Assembly (NCBI GenBank): GCA_025201705.1
Contig: MU617390.1
Span: 1 to 14,159, forward strand
DNA: 14,159 nt
From: Dissophora ornata
Lineage: Eukaryota; Mortierellomycota; Mortierellomycetes; Mortierellales; Mortierellaceae
Direction of reading: 5' to 3'
The position numbers and the translations under genes were made by a program. Shown here one piece after another: positions 1-12,172 of the stretch. Numbering within the stretch: the stretch's first letter is position 1; the number at the start of each line of letters is the position of its first letter. The notes below the pieces were generated by a model. That model did no database searches, was not told where the DNA came from, and saw only the letters and a program-made list of their open reading frames with translations.

Positions 1-36
<36 letters not shown>

Positions 37-48
37 CAACAGCAACAA
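1..48 (+). repeat. CAG/CAA repeat encoding poly-Q (cut by window edge)
   Basis: Ten pure CAG units followed by mixed CAA/CAG, coding 16 consecutive Gln in the zinc-finger gene. The tract starts at the window edge, so its full length is unknown. Confidence 0.95.
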
Positions 49-2337
49 CCAGAGAGTTACCAAGCCCCATCATCCTCGCTCAACAATATAAAGGAAGGGC
101 CACACGTCCCTTCATCATGGGATATTCAATCTTTTCTCACTCGCGACATACAAATGCAACAACTGCAACTGCAACTGCAACAGCGGCAGCAGCAAGAATC
201 GAGCGATTCGAGAGAGAGCGGGTTTCTTACACCGCCCACAGGCGCTCCGTTGTTCTCCGCGTATCCTTCGTCCGCAATGGTTGGCGCCACGTCAGCGTTT
301 AACTCGACAACACCAAATGCTTCGATAGTTAGTTTAGCACCGCTGTCTCTGGCGATACCGCAGCAGCAGCAGCCTCCTTTCCAACTCTCCATGCAAACTC
401 CAGATGAATTTCCAAAGATTAGTGAGCCTGATATGAGCCAACAGCAGCAGCAACAGTTCTCCCATCCACACTTACCACCCACACCTTTTAATCACGACGT
501 TAATTCGCATATTTGGACACCTGGACCATACGTGCATGATCCTGGATTCCCGCCCACGGCTAGGACGCATGAGGAGCGACGGACGTGGCTGTGGAGTGCG
601 TTTAATGATGGGACGCTCGGCGATTTCCTGGCGCGGTTGCAGCAGCAGCAGCAGCAGCAACAACAGAAGGAAATAAGACTTCAACAGCAACGTCAACAAC
701 TAGAACAGATGTTCGAGCATTCACGTTTTCATCATCAGCAAGAAACATCCGAACCGATGGTCTGGGGATCAATATCCTCACCACCTTTGTCGCCACCAAT
801 TGTCGGAACCGTCACAACCTTGTCGTCCCTGCCGCCGCCACTGCCGCCGCCATTGTCGCCGCCATCGTCATCTTCAATGACATCACCACCATCGATGCGG
901 CAAGAAGGCAGTGATGGTAGTATTGCTCGGCGACGGAGTTCGAAGCCAAAGTACCATTCCCATCCACTAGTTGTACCCAGTTCTAGAGCAAACCACTCTT
1001 CTGGGGTTGACATGGGTACAGGTGGTAGCATTCGCAGGCCACGCGCACGGTCAATGGCAATTTTGACGCCGGGGACAACAGCTGGGAGCAACAGCAATAG
1101 TGGCAGTGCACCAGGAAACGGAAATGCCCAGGTGATTGGATTTCCGTTTCAAAATCAGAGCCAAAACCATGGCCACAGGGGCAGAGCCAACACAGCTCTT
1201 TCGCCACCAGAGATGGGCTATCGTGAGCTCATGGGGGATATGCATTCGCCACTGTTCAGTACACAAGCACGAGCACAAGCAACTACAGAAACACTGGGCA
1301 TAGATGGAATGTCAAGGTCTCCGCTGATGGATTCAAACTTTGACCTCAACTTGACGAGTCTTCTGTCGAGCAACATCAGCGCTTTGGGCTTGCGCAACTC
1401 TCTCTCGCCCTCTTCGATAGTGCGTTCAGCAACATCGTCGCCTACTCCTTCGGCATCCCCATCACCATCTCCCACCATGTCCAATACTAGTCTTGCCACC
1501 ACAGCTACTTCTGGCTCAACGAGCCGACCCCAGTCTCAGCCACTGCAGCGGGTGTTTCCACCATCGTTGATATCGTGTCCCGTCGCAAACTGCTTTAGGA
1601 AATTCTCGCGTGTGCATAACTTCAACACTCATTATTCAGCAATCCACAACTTGAATCCACAGGCCCTAGACATCTCTTCATTGTTTACACCAGTACCTTC
1701 AAGTCCTGTCATCAAACCCACATCAACATCACCCCCACCTAGTTCCTTCGCGTCCCTGTCATCCCTACCCAATATCCCTAGCAACAAAATTGAGATCACT
1801 AGCCCCACAAATCCACCACCACCACCATCACAGCAAACACAACAACAGCAGCTCCAAGATAACCAATCCTATCAGATAAACCCACCGAAATCGTTTCCCT
1901 GCCATCTTTGCCCCCGCATCTTTTCTCGGAAACACGACTTGCAGCGGCATATCCGAGTTCACACTGGCTCAAAGCCGTACCTGTGTCTGAGCTGTCAAAG
2001 GTCCTTTGCGAGAACTGACGCGTTATGTCGCCATTACAAGATTGAGGAGGCGTGCTATAGAGTCGTGGTGCAGCTGGAGGCTGATCAAAGAGTGAAGAAG
2101 ATGCAGCAGAATCAGGTCCAACAATCACTGCAGATGGAGGCCAAGGAGTTGAAGAAGGCGCATAAGTTGAGGGTGCAACAACAACAGCAACACCAACAAC
2201 AACAGCAACAGGAGAAGCAACAGCTTGCAGATGAAGAATACGACCAAAAGTTACATCCGCAAATGCAGTATCCGCAGTCGCAGCAGGGGCATCTTGATTC
2301 TTCAAATGGCGCCGGCTCTTCCGACATGGATTTCTGA
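1..2337 (+). CDS. Poly-Q C2H2 zinc-finger transcription factor, 5' partial
   Basis: The frame is open from base 1 to the TGA at 2335-2337, giving 778 visible residues. The first in-frame ATG is at 154, but in-frame poly-Q reaches the window edge, so the true start is probably upstream. It is likely a sequence-specific nuclear DNA-binding regulator. Most of the chain is low-complexity: Q tracts at residues 1-16, about 214-222 and near the C-terminus, a Pro-rich stretch, and long Ser/Thr/Pro regions. Finger 1 is C526-x4-C531-x12-H544-x4-H549. After a linker of about 85 residues comes a tandem pair: C634-x2-C637-x12-H650-x3-H654, a TGSKPY linker, then C662-x2-C665-x12-H678-x6-C685, which ends in Cys (C2HC). 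Basic RRRSS and RARS patches could be nuclear-localisation or kinase sites. No intron is seen. The fingers resemble fungal C2H2 regulators of the Crz1/Ace2 kind, but I cannot assign an orthologue. Confidence 0.9.
640..666 (+). repeat. CAG/CAA repeat encoding nine Gln
   Basis: Six CAG then CAA, CAA, CAG in frame within the zinc-finger gene. A Gln/Arg/Glu-rich segment follows that could form a coiled coil (residues about 214-240). Confidence 0.9.
2176..2223 (+). repeat. CAA/CAG-rich C-terminal poly-Q segment
   Basis: Interrupted Gln tract containing one His and a Glu-Lys break, downstream of the zinc fingers. It is mostly CAA, unlike the purer CAG tract at the 5' end. Confidence 0.85.
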
Positions 2338-2375
2338 AAAAGCAAATTCTCTTGCACACTCCTTTTCACAATGCA

Positions 2376-2381
2376 TTTATT
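2376..2381 (-). terminator. AATAAA polyadenylation signal of the DNA ligase gene
   Basis: The minus strand reads AATAAA 79 nt beyond the ligase stop codon. It lies only about 40 nt past the zinc-finger stop on the other strand, so the two convergent transcripts probably overlap at their 3' ends. Functional use is inferred. Confidence 0.5.
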
Positions 2382-2459
2382 CTAGACATTGCCAGTCTCC
2401 CTGTACAATTTTGCATATTAAACACCACTGTAACCCCATAGAACGTCTGTATAAGTGCA

Positions 2460-2853
2460 CTAAATCTGTCGAGGACCTGAATCGTAAATCGCTTTGACGG
2501 TTGGGAACCTTAAACTCCATGCCCCATCCCCCTCATTATCACTGCTACCTTGCGCAGTTGAGGAAGATGATGTCCGGATCGCCTCGGAGAGGCTCTTGCT
2601 CTCTCCAAAATACTGCACCGTGATTGTCTTCCCGATGATCAGACTTGGGTCCTTGCCGAACCGGATCCGATCCTCGGCTGAGAACCCGGATCCGACGCGA
2701 ACCCTGTTTCCGCGATGAAGGACTACGACATTTGTTAGGACGTTGTCCCTCTCCTCGAATTCACCTCGTAAAGGCAAACGCATAGAACCGAGCATGGCTT
2801 CTTGGACCGTGAACTCTGCATCCTGGAATTGCTTGATCTTGAGTAGATTTCGG

Positions 2854-2907
<54 letters not shown>

Positions 2908-4970
2908 AACAAAGGGACAGTTGAGTGTCAGATAAAATACGGAAAGTCGAATCCCGAATCCCGAATTTTGAGAAAGATATTTAGCCGTCATGTCCCTTAC
3001 CTTCTCTTGCCCTCATATCCAACATCCTTACGCAACATTACACCCTCCCAGCCACGCTGCACACCCTTGGCAACCATTTCCTCCAGCTGCTCAAAACTCT
3101 CGACTTTGATCTGCTTCAAGACCCTGATCATTCCAGTAGCAGAATTGTTGTCGCCCTCTTGAGTAAGAGCCCTGGATGCCCCCTTGATCCTCTCAGAGAA
3201 GGGTCGAGTCCCATTACGCTCCGTGAACTCCGTATCCGTCAAGCAGTCAAAGACGCAGTAAGCAGCCACCTCCAACCCTGGGACCAAATTACTCGTCTCC
3301 TCTTTATCCATATTTTCTCGCTTCGCAAAACTGATGGCTTTTAAAAAGTGCTCTTTTCCAAACCCCTCATCTCCTCCACCAACTGTCTCATATTTTATCT
3401 CCTTCTGCTCCACTTTTTTGATATCCGTACTGGTCTCGGACTCGGGCAATGGATCAGTCATAAAGACACATACTTCGCCGTCAAAAATCAGCTGGTCCGG
3501 CAGTGTATCCGTTACCACTTCCTCTGCCTTTGATGCTTTGTCTCCCAAAAAAGTACCCGAACCTATAACGCGCGCAAAGAAACCGTCCAAGCTTTGTACT
3601 TCTCCCTGTGTCATAACTCTCCGTAACGCATCCTGGATCGAACCCAGACTCTCAAAATCTTTTCCGTTCCTAGATATGGTCTCGATCCCTCCTGTCAAGC
3701 GATCTACACGAATCAAGCACCGCACCCCGTCCAACTTCCTAGATGCGTACCAGGCTGGCTGTTCTGGCGGTGTTACTTTCTGCCCCATATCGCCCTCAGC
3801 CTTCAAAGCCTTTTTTGACTTTTTCTTCGTCTTCTTGTCGTCCCCACCCTTTTCAAATAGCTTTCGGGCCTCCTCGAGTCCTCCAATACTATGTCCCAAT
3901 GCGACATAGAACCCAGGAATTAGAGTAGGGTAGACATCTCGGATGATATTGAGGCTGCATCCAGTCTTGAGGTTCTTGTCGATGATCTTGAGGAGGAGTT
4001 TTGACCGCGGTGTGGCAAAAAGTCGCTCCATCGCTGTTGCGTGGCTGCCATTGGCAGTTTTTTTCTGACCGACATCATTACTGCAAAAGCGATCCATGAA
4101 AAGAAGGACGGCCTCGATGGCAGTGTATCCAGAGATCGCTCTTGTCGAAAGAGCGCTCAACAGCATCGGTAGCGTGTCAAACCCTTGACCCAGCGCCGTG
4201 GCTCTAGCTTGAGCATCCGACTGCTGTTTAATCGACATTTCTGAACAGTCCTCTGCCTTTCGTCCTCCTGATATCGAATCATCCTCTCGTATGCCTTCAC
4301 CAGCTTCATCTCGCTGACGTGCCCGCAGCTGCGCGTATTTCAAAAGGTGACTAGAGGTGACGTGGTACTGCCTCAAGGGGTCATAGATCCATGCGAGCAG
4401 TGGCGCCTGCTCCGGGTGCTGAGCCAAGATAGCTCGTTTGTCGATGATAGAGTTTGTGAGGTGTAATTTGTCGACCAACAATTGGAGACTGTCGAGTTCT
4501 TGGCCAGGAGGATTTTTGGAATGTTTGTAGTCTGGTATGATCTGTGATGTTTGCTTGTCTGCTGCTGCTGCTGTGTTTTCTTCCACTTTTACTGATTTTG
4601 GCTGTTTAGACTTTCTACGCCTTGGCTTGGTTGATTCCTCTGAGGTGGTTACTGTCGCGGATGCTGCTGATTTTGCCAATATGTCTGTGTTAGACCCTTG
4701 AGTGCCACTGGTGTTGGTGCCATTTTTACTCTTGGCGTTCAATATCTTGCAGGTGTGTAGTGATCGCAACTGCATCGGCTGTCCCCGCACGGCCCTTATA
4801 TTCGGCAGCACTACACGCGGTTGTGCAGAACCGTGTCCTCCACGAATGGCTAAAGACGCGAATCTCTGACGGACAATACCGGCATTCCACAGAGGGCACT
4901 CATGCAGAGCTATTAATCGCGGCGACTGAGGAATGCAACGCGGATAACAAAGCTGCGTTCTGGATAGCAT
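2460..4970 (-). CDS. ATP-dependent DNA ligase, T4-like, probably mitochondrial
   Basis: Exons 4970-3001 and 2853-2460 encode 787 aa. The donor is GTAAGG at 3000; the split codon AG|C restores the motif V region. It seals DNA nicks through a ligase-AMP intermediate. Visible motifs: motif I K412-LDGVR with the AMP-accepting Lys; SRNGKDF just after; motif III FDGEV (E499); IIIa YCVFDCL; motif IV E642-GVMLRK; motif V SRNLLKIK (K662, K664). A C-terminal OB-like region follows (about 670-787). Residues about 158-214 (SIIDKRAIL, then YDPLRQYHV) resemble the N-terminal domain of T4-type ligases rather than Cdc9/Lig1. ATG 4970 is the first Met in frame. The N-terminus (MLSRTQLCYPR, many Arg, very few acidic residues, RSLHTCK near 70) looks like a mitochondrial presequence; the next ~80 residues are low-complexity. 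A Lys-rich insertion precedes motif I. Ligase identity is firm; the subfamily and organelle are inferred. Confidence 0.92.
2854..3000 (-). other. Ligase intron (147 nt) ending in A49-G
   Basis: Donor GTAAGG. In the transcript sense the intron ends with 49 consecutive A followed by G, then exon CCGAAATC. Splicing here restores KRSRNLLKIK. Reading through instead meets TAA directly after the donor. There is no polypyrimidine tract beside the acceptor. A CTAA-type branch-point candidate sits at the 5' border of the A run. The rest of the intron carries a short CCCGAAT-type tandem repeat near 2949-2966. Confidence 0.85.
2855..2903. repeat. 49-nt T homopolymer (plus strand)
   Basis: Uninterrupted T run, A on the coding strand of the ligase gene, lying wholly inside the intron and touching the acceptor AG. 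The exact length may be affected by sequencing or assembly error. Confidence 0.95.
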
Positions 4971-5182
4971 GTTGAAGGAATGTTGTTGCAAAAAGGAATG
5001 AGAGAATGAACCCCCCGCAAAGTAGGACAAAAAAAAAAGACAACATATTCATCAAGTCACACGGAGATGAATGCTTGAATGCATTACGACATGTTTGCAT
5101 ACGAATTGTGTGTAGAAATTATTAAAAATACGCAATTTAATTTTTTTGCTTTGTATTACTACGTCCTGTGTATCCGTGTTTT
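4971..5182. promoter_or_regulatory. RSP5 3' flank and ligase promoter (tandem intergenic)
   Basis: These 212 nt separate the RSP5 stop from the ligase ATG, both genes on the minus strand. The segment is A/T-rich, with T/A runs near 5031-5038 and 5144-5151. No canonical AATAAA is seen on the minus strand for RSP5; only AATTAAATT-like and TTTTTAATAAT sequence is present. No gene or RNA is evident. Confidence 0.5.
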
Positions 5183-8876
<3,694 letters not shown>

Positions 8877-9130
8877 GATGCCCTTTTTCTTTGAGGCGGA
8901 TAGTAGGCAGACAAGTGGGTGGGCAGATAAAACGTGGTGATGGTGAGGATGAAGAACAAACGAATGCGCTGCTCAAGAGAGAAAGATGGGCGTAAAAAAA
9001 GAGAGCGCGAGCGAGCGGGGCTAGAATGACGTCGATTTCCTATCGGTTTTATTTGTTGCTGTTAATATGGAAAAACCTGTTCAGCTCCACCTGATCAGCC
9101 AGTCCATCAACACAACCAGGAAACACCACC
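8877..9130. promoter_or_regulatory. Divergent promoter between RSP5 and NCS6
   Basis: 254 bp separate the two start codons, so one short region must serve both genes. It contains TGACGTC at 9027-9033, an ATF/CREB-type core, and GAGCGAGCG-rich sequence at about 9001-9020. Both leaders lack a clear TATA box. On the RSP5 side the leader is C/T-rich with no ATG before 8876. On the NCS6 side ATGs at 9026 and 9067 precede the start. Confidence 0.6.
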
Positions 9131-10852
9131 ATGGATTCACCAGCACCCATCACAGCAACACCAGCAAGGACAGTAGCCGATTCAGGGCCAACAGAGGCGA
9201 AGCCAACAAAGCCCCTCAGGAACCCCTGCAACCTCTGCCAGTCTGTCCGAGCAATCCTCAAGCGACCCAAGACGGGCCAACAGCTCTGCAAGGAGTGCTT
9301 CTTCCATGTCTTTGAGACTGAAATCCACAATACCATCGTCGACAACAAGCTATTCAACAAAGGAGACAGGGTCGCAATCGGTGCCAGTGGTGGGAAAGGT
9401 ATGACCCGCAGTTGCTGACATATCAGCTCCAGAGTAGCAATGCGGATCACTCTGGCGGCGGACTGCGGTTCAAGGCATTAGGCACTGTATCGAATGGTCA
9501 ACATCTAATGATCAACATATTTTTCCCGGCGGCTTTGCTCCCTAAATAGATTCCACGGTTCTGGCATATGTTATGAAATTGCTGAACGACAGATACTCTT
9601 ACGGGCTGGATCTCGTATTGCTCTCCATCGATGAAGGAATCACAGGATATCGAGACGACTCTTTGGAGACTGTCAAGAGGAACAGGGACCAATACAAGAT
9701 TCCTTTGTTGATCATCAGTTACAAAGATCTCTATGGGTGGAGCATGGACGACATTGTGAAAGAGATTGGCCGCAAGAATAACTGTACATGCCTTTCGACC
9801 ATAGCGTTCTATAACTGGAGGCATATCAATTTCGTCCGCGTCGCCTAACTAGACCATACAAACTCTTACTTGGCATTCCGTAGGCACGTTTTGTGGAGTG
9901 TTTCGTCGCCAGGCATTGGACCGCGGCGCCATCATGCTGAATGTGAACCATATCGTGACAGGACACAACGCAGACGACATTGCAGAGACTGTGTTGATGA
10001 ACAGTAAGCACCACATCCTTCGTCTAATGTTTGCGAGATGACAATCACTCTGCTCAATAATTCTCTAAAGTTGAGTTGACATAAACCCCCTTCGTTATTT
10101 CCTGTGCTGCTAGTCCTCAGAGGAGACCTTCCTCGACTTCAAAGATGCACCTCAATTATTACAAACGATTCATCCGAGGACTCTTCTGGGATTGAGACAT
10201 CGAAGATCCTGAGGTCCAAGCCCTTCAAGTACACATATGAAAAGGAGATTGTCATGTACGCTTATTTCAAGAAGCTGGACTACTTTTCCACAGAGTGTAT
10301 CTACTCTCCCAATGCATATCGTGGACATGCTCGCGTGTTTTTGAAGGATTTAGAGGCCATTCGTCGGACAGCAATCGTTGGTATGTGTATTTTTGTATGT
10401 ATATGACTCGTCAAGCCGTATCTCATGAAGACTTTGGACTAACAATCTTTCTCTCTGTGATTATTCTAGATATCATTCATTCCGGAGAAGCGCTTTCCGC
10501 GTCGGTACAGGCAAACGAATCGACAAAGCTACCAACTATGTCCAATTGCACGCGGTGCGGATATATCTCTTCAAACGAGCTCTGCAAGGCGTGTTTGCTA
10601 CTCGAAGGTCTAAATAAGGGTCTGCCTCAGCTCGGGATTGGCCATACAACCAAGATCCGGAGAATGCACGAAGCAGCAAACTTGGCGTCGGGACTTTTGT
10701 CACCGGCCTCTTCATCTCCATCTTTGAATGGAGTGGAGGCGACTGTAGCCAACACCGCAGCAGCGAAATCGGAGGACAGCAAGGGCAGAGTGGTGACCCA
10801 TATTAAGGATTTGAGCAGGCTTGAGAACATGCCCACACTCGATGGCGTATGA
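9131..10852 (+). CDS. NCS6: Cytoplasmic tRNA 2-thiolation protein Ncs6/Ctu1
   Basis: Five exons: 9131-9398, 9550-9783, 9884-10003, 10114-10380, 10470-10852; 423 aa. With Ncs2 and the sulfur carrier Urm1 it 2-thiolates wobble U34 of the Lys, Glu and Gln tRNAs in the cytosol. Visible features: N-terminal Zn pair C33-x2-C36 and C53-x2-C56; PP-loop SGGKDS (86-91) for ATP adenylation; C168-T-F-C171 with the catalytic-region Cys; GHNADD (194-199); AYRGHAR; DIIHSGE; C-terminal Zn pair C323-x2-C326 and C335-x2-C338 followed by [12 protein letters not shown]. About 70 residues after that form a Ser/Ala-rich tail longer than in yeast Ncs6 (about 359 aa), ending MPTLDGV. ATG 9131 sits in ACCACCATGG and gives the expected short N-terminus. 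All four introns are phase 1 and restore conserved residues (D90, C168, I208, D297). Confidence 0.96.
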
Positions 10853-10866
10853 AATCTACGACTGTA

Positions 10867-10872
10867 AATAAA
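10867..10872 (+). terminator. AATAAA polyadenylation signal of NCS6
   Basis: Canonical AATAAA 15 nt after the NCS6 stop codon. It lies very close to the stop, but no better candidate precedes the next gene's leader. Confidence 0.6.
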
Positions 10873-11092
10873 AAAGAACTGAACGAAAATATAATTTAAG
10901 GTTTGATCGAATCGCGCTCTCCCACACCCTACATCATTCATCATCGTTCCATTCACTCTTCCCCTTCTCTTTCTCATCCGACCACCCCCCATTCGCACCC
11001 TGTTTCTTGGACAGCCGACCAACGGAAACAAAGAAGACTCTATTCAAAAAGAAGCAGCAGCAACAAAGACTCTCACACCACACAAAGAAATC
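10873..11092 (+). promoter_or_regulatory. C/T-rich promoter and leader of the small membrane protein gene
   Basis: About 220 nt between the NCS6 poly(A) signal and the next ATG. From about 10915 it is strongly C/T-rich, turning A-rich just before the start (CACACAAAGAAATCATGG). No TATA box is clear, and no ATG occurs in the last 130 nt before 11093. Confidence 0.5.
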
Positions 11093-11842
11093 ATGGCCAA
11101 GGCAGCAAAACCACTAAAGCCCAGCAAGGCAGCGAAGCAGCAGCGCAAGCAGCTCGAGAGCGTCAACCCGTTTGCTGGCTCATCCCTCTTTACCCAATCG
11201 CAACAGTACATCAAGGATGCGCCAAATGCGAAGCCCTTCCAAGACATGGCATACATGGTCATGATCGCCATGGTCTTCTTTATCTGGAGGCTCTCTATCG
11301 CCGTCAAGAGTGGACATGATGGTAACGAAAAGTGGGCGCGCAAAAGTGGGATGAGCAAAAAAAAGATATATATATAGTAAAGATGTCGTCCAATGCTGAC
11401 GACATTCCATTATTTAATACTTTTTCCTTGCATATAGGCGCAATCGGTGTGTGGAGTTTGTTCACGTTCGGCTCTGTGGTGGTCATTAATGTGTGGTCAT
11501 TCTTCTTGGTCATGGTGACCGCAAAGCGTCGTGGAGATATTGGCCTTTTGCGGATCGTGGAAGAAGATATCTTGCGCTTTACTGGCCTTTCAGGAGTTAT
11601 TGGCGCCTGGGCAGCTATTATTTGTAAGTCTGAACAAATGGAATGACATGGATATGACAATGTCAAATGAAAAATCAAACGGCGATGGGCTGACATTTTC
11701 AATTGATCCCTTGGACTCGCTGTTTGGATATTTAGTGTGCAGGTTCAAGCCCGAGGAGAGGTTCTTCTACCCAAAGATCCTTGCAGTGTCCATTTTCAAC
11801 ATCTTGTGGATCGTAATCTATGTCAGATATTACATGCAATAA
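11093..11842 (+). CDS. Small four-helix membrane protein, DUF1294-like (weak)
   Basis: Three exons: 11093-11321, 11438-11623, 11736-11842; 173 aa. Donors are GTAACG and GTAAGT, acceptors TATAG and TTTAG, both introns phase 1. I do not recognise a characterised orthologue. The N-terminus (1-22) is Lys/Ala-rich and soluble. Hydrophobic segments fall at about 52-71, 80-104, 121-139 and 150-170; the last ends in IVIYVRYYMQ. Between segments 2 and 3 lies AKRRGDIGLLRIVEEDILRF, then LSGVIGA. This basic KRR, R-I-x-E and small-residue G..GA order recalls the bacterial DUF1294 membrane family, but the match is from memory. The start ATG has good context. A downstream CAG acceptor for intron 2 would break the frame, so TTTAG was chosen. 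The integral-membrane nature is well supported; the function is unknown. Confidence 0.8.
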
Positions 11843-12002
11843 GAAAAAAAAGACTCGAGTATCATAAAATGTAGCAGTTGTGGGGGGAAATGTTGTCGTG
11901 TATATTCTATGGGTGAAGGAAAAGAGAGAAATGAACTACCGTACAAAGTTGTTTTTAAAAACGAAGCTCTCATGGTATTTGAGGCAATCCGTATTACAGA
12001 TG

Positions 12003-12008
12003 AATAAA
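12003..12008 (+). terminator. Candidate AATAAA signal of the membrane-protein gene
   Basis: Canonical AATAAA in an A-rich stretch downstream of the 11842 stop. Use is inferred from sequence and position only. Confidence 0.4.
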
Positions 12009-12044
12009 CTAAAAAAGAAATGCTTGAACTCCTTCCGCCGCCCG

Positions 12045-12080
12045 ACACCCCCCTCCTCCTCTTCTTCTCCTTCTTCTTCT
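12045..12080. repeat. Polypyrimidine CCT/CTT tract
   Basis: Almost pure C/T on the plus strand, made of CCT and CTT units. It is in the 3' flank of bL12m, where the transcript sense is GAA/GGA-rich. Confidence 0.8.
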
Positions 12081-12172
12081 CGGGATCCCGTTATTTCTAT
12101 GCCTTGATCCCACTCTTGCCCTTGCTCCAGATACTGCTATGCGCTCCCTATTATAGAGGTCCTTTGTTTTTT

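Larger units (their letters stand above)
11843..12172. other. Convergent intergenic region, 330 nt
   Basis: This lies between the stops of the membrane-protein gene (+) and bL12m (-). AATAAA on the plus strand at 12003-12008 may terminate the membrane-protein transcript, 161 nt after its stop. A C/T-rich block occupies about 12045-12080. No clear minus-strand AATAAA is seen for bL12m. I see no gene here. Confidence 0.6.

Noticed and set aside
1799..2359. 186-codon minus-strand frame opposite the zinc fingers
   Set aside because: It is the antisense shadow of the zinc-finger gene, with a composition driven by the CAA repeats and no recognisable domain.
2854..3000. Poly-A tract as the tail of a SINE or processed retrocopy
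   Set aside because: The A run ends exactly at a splice acceptor. No clear target-site duplication is visible, and only a vague B-box-like string (ATTCGACTT) precedes it in the remaining 98 nt.
4971..5030. Longer ligase N-terminus starting upstream of 4970
   Set aside because: The extra 20 codons would begin at TTG. The first ATG in frame is at 4970 and gives a good presequence.
9826..10014. 62-codon minus-strand frame inside NCS6
   Set aside because: Antisense shadow of exon 3 and its flanking introns.
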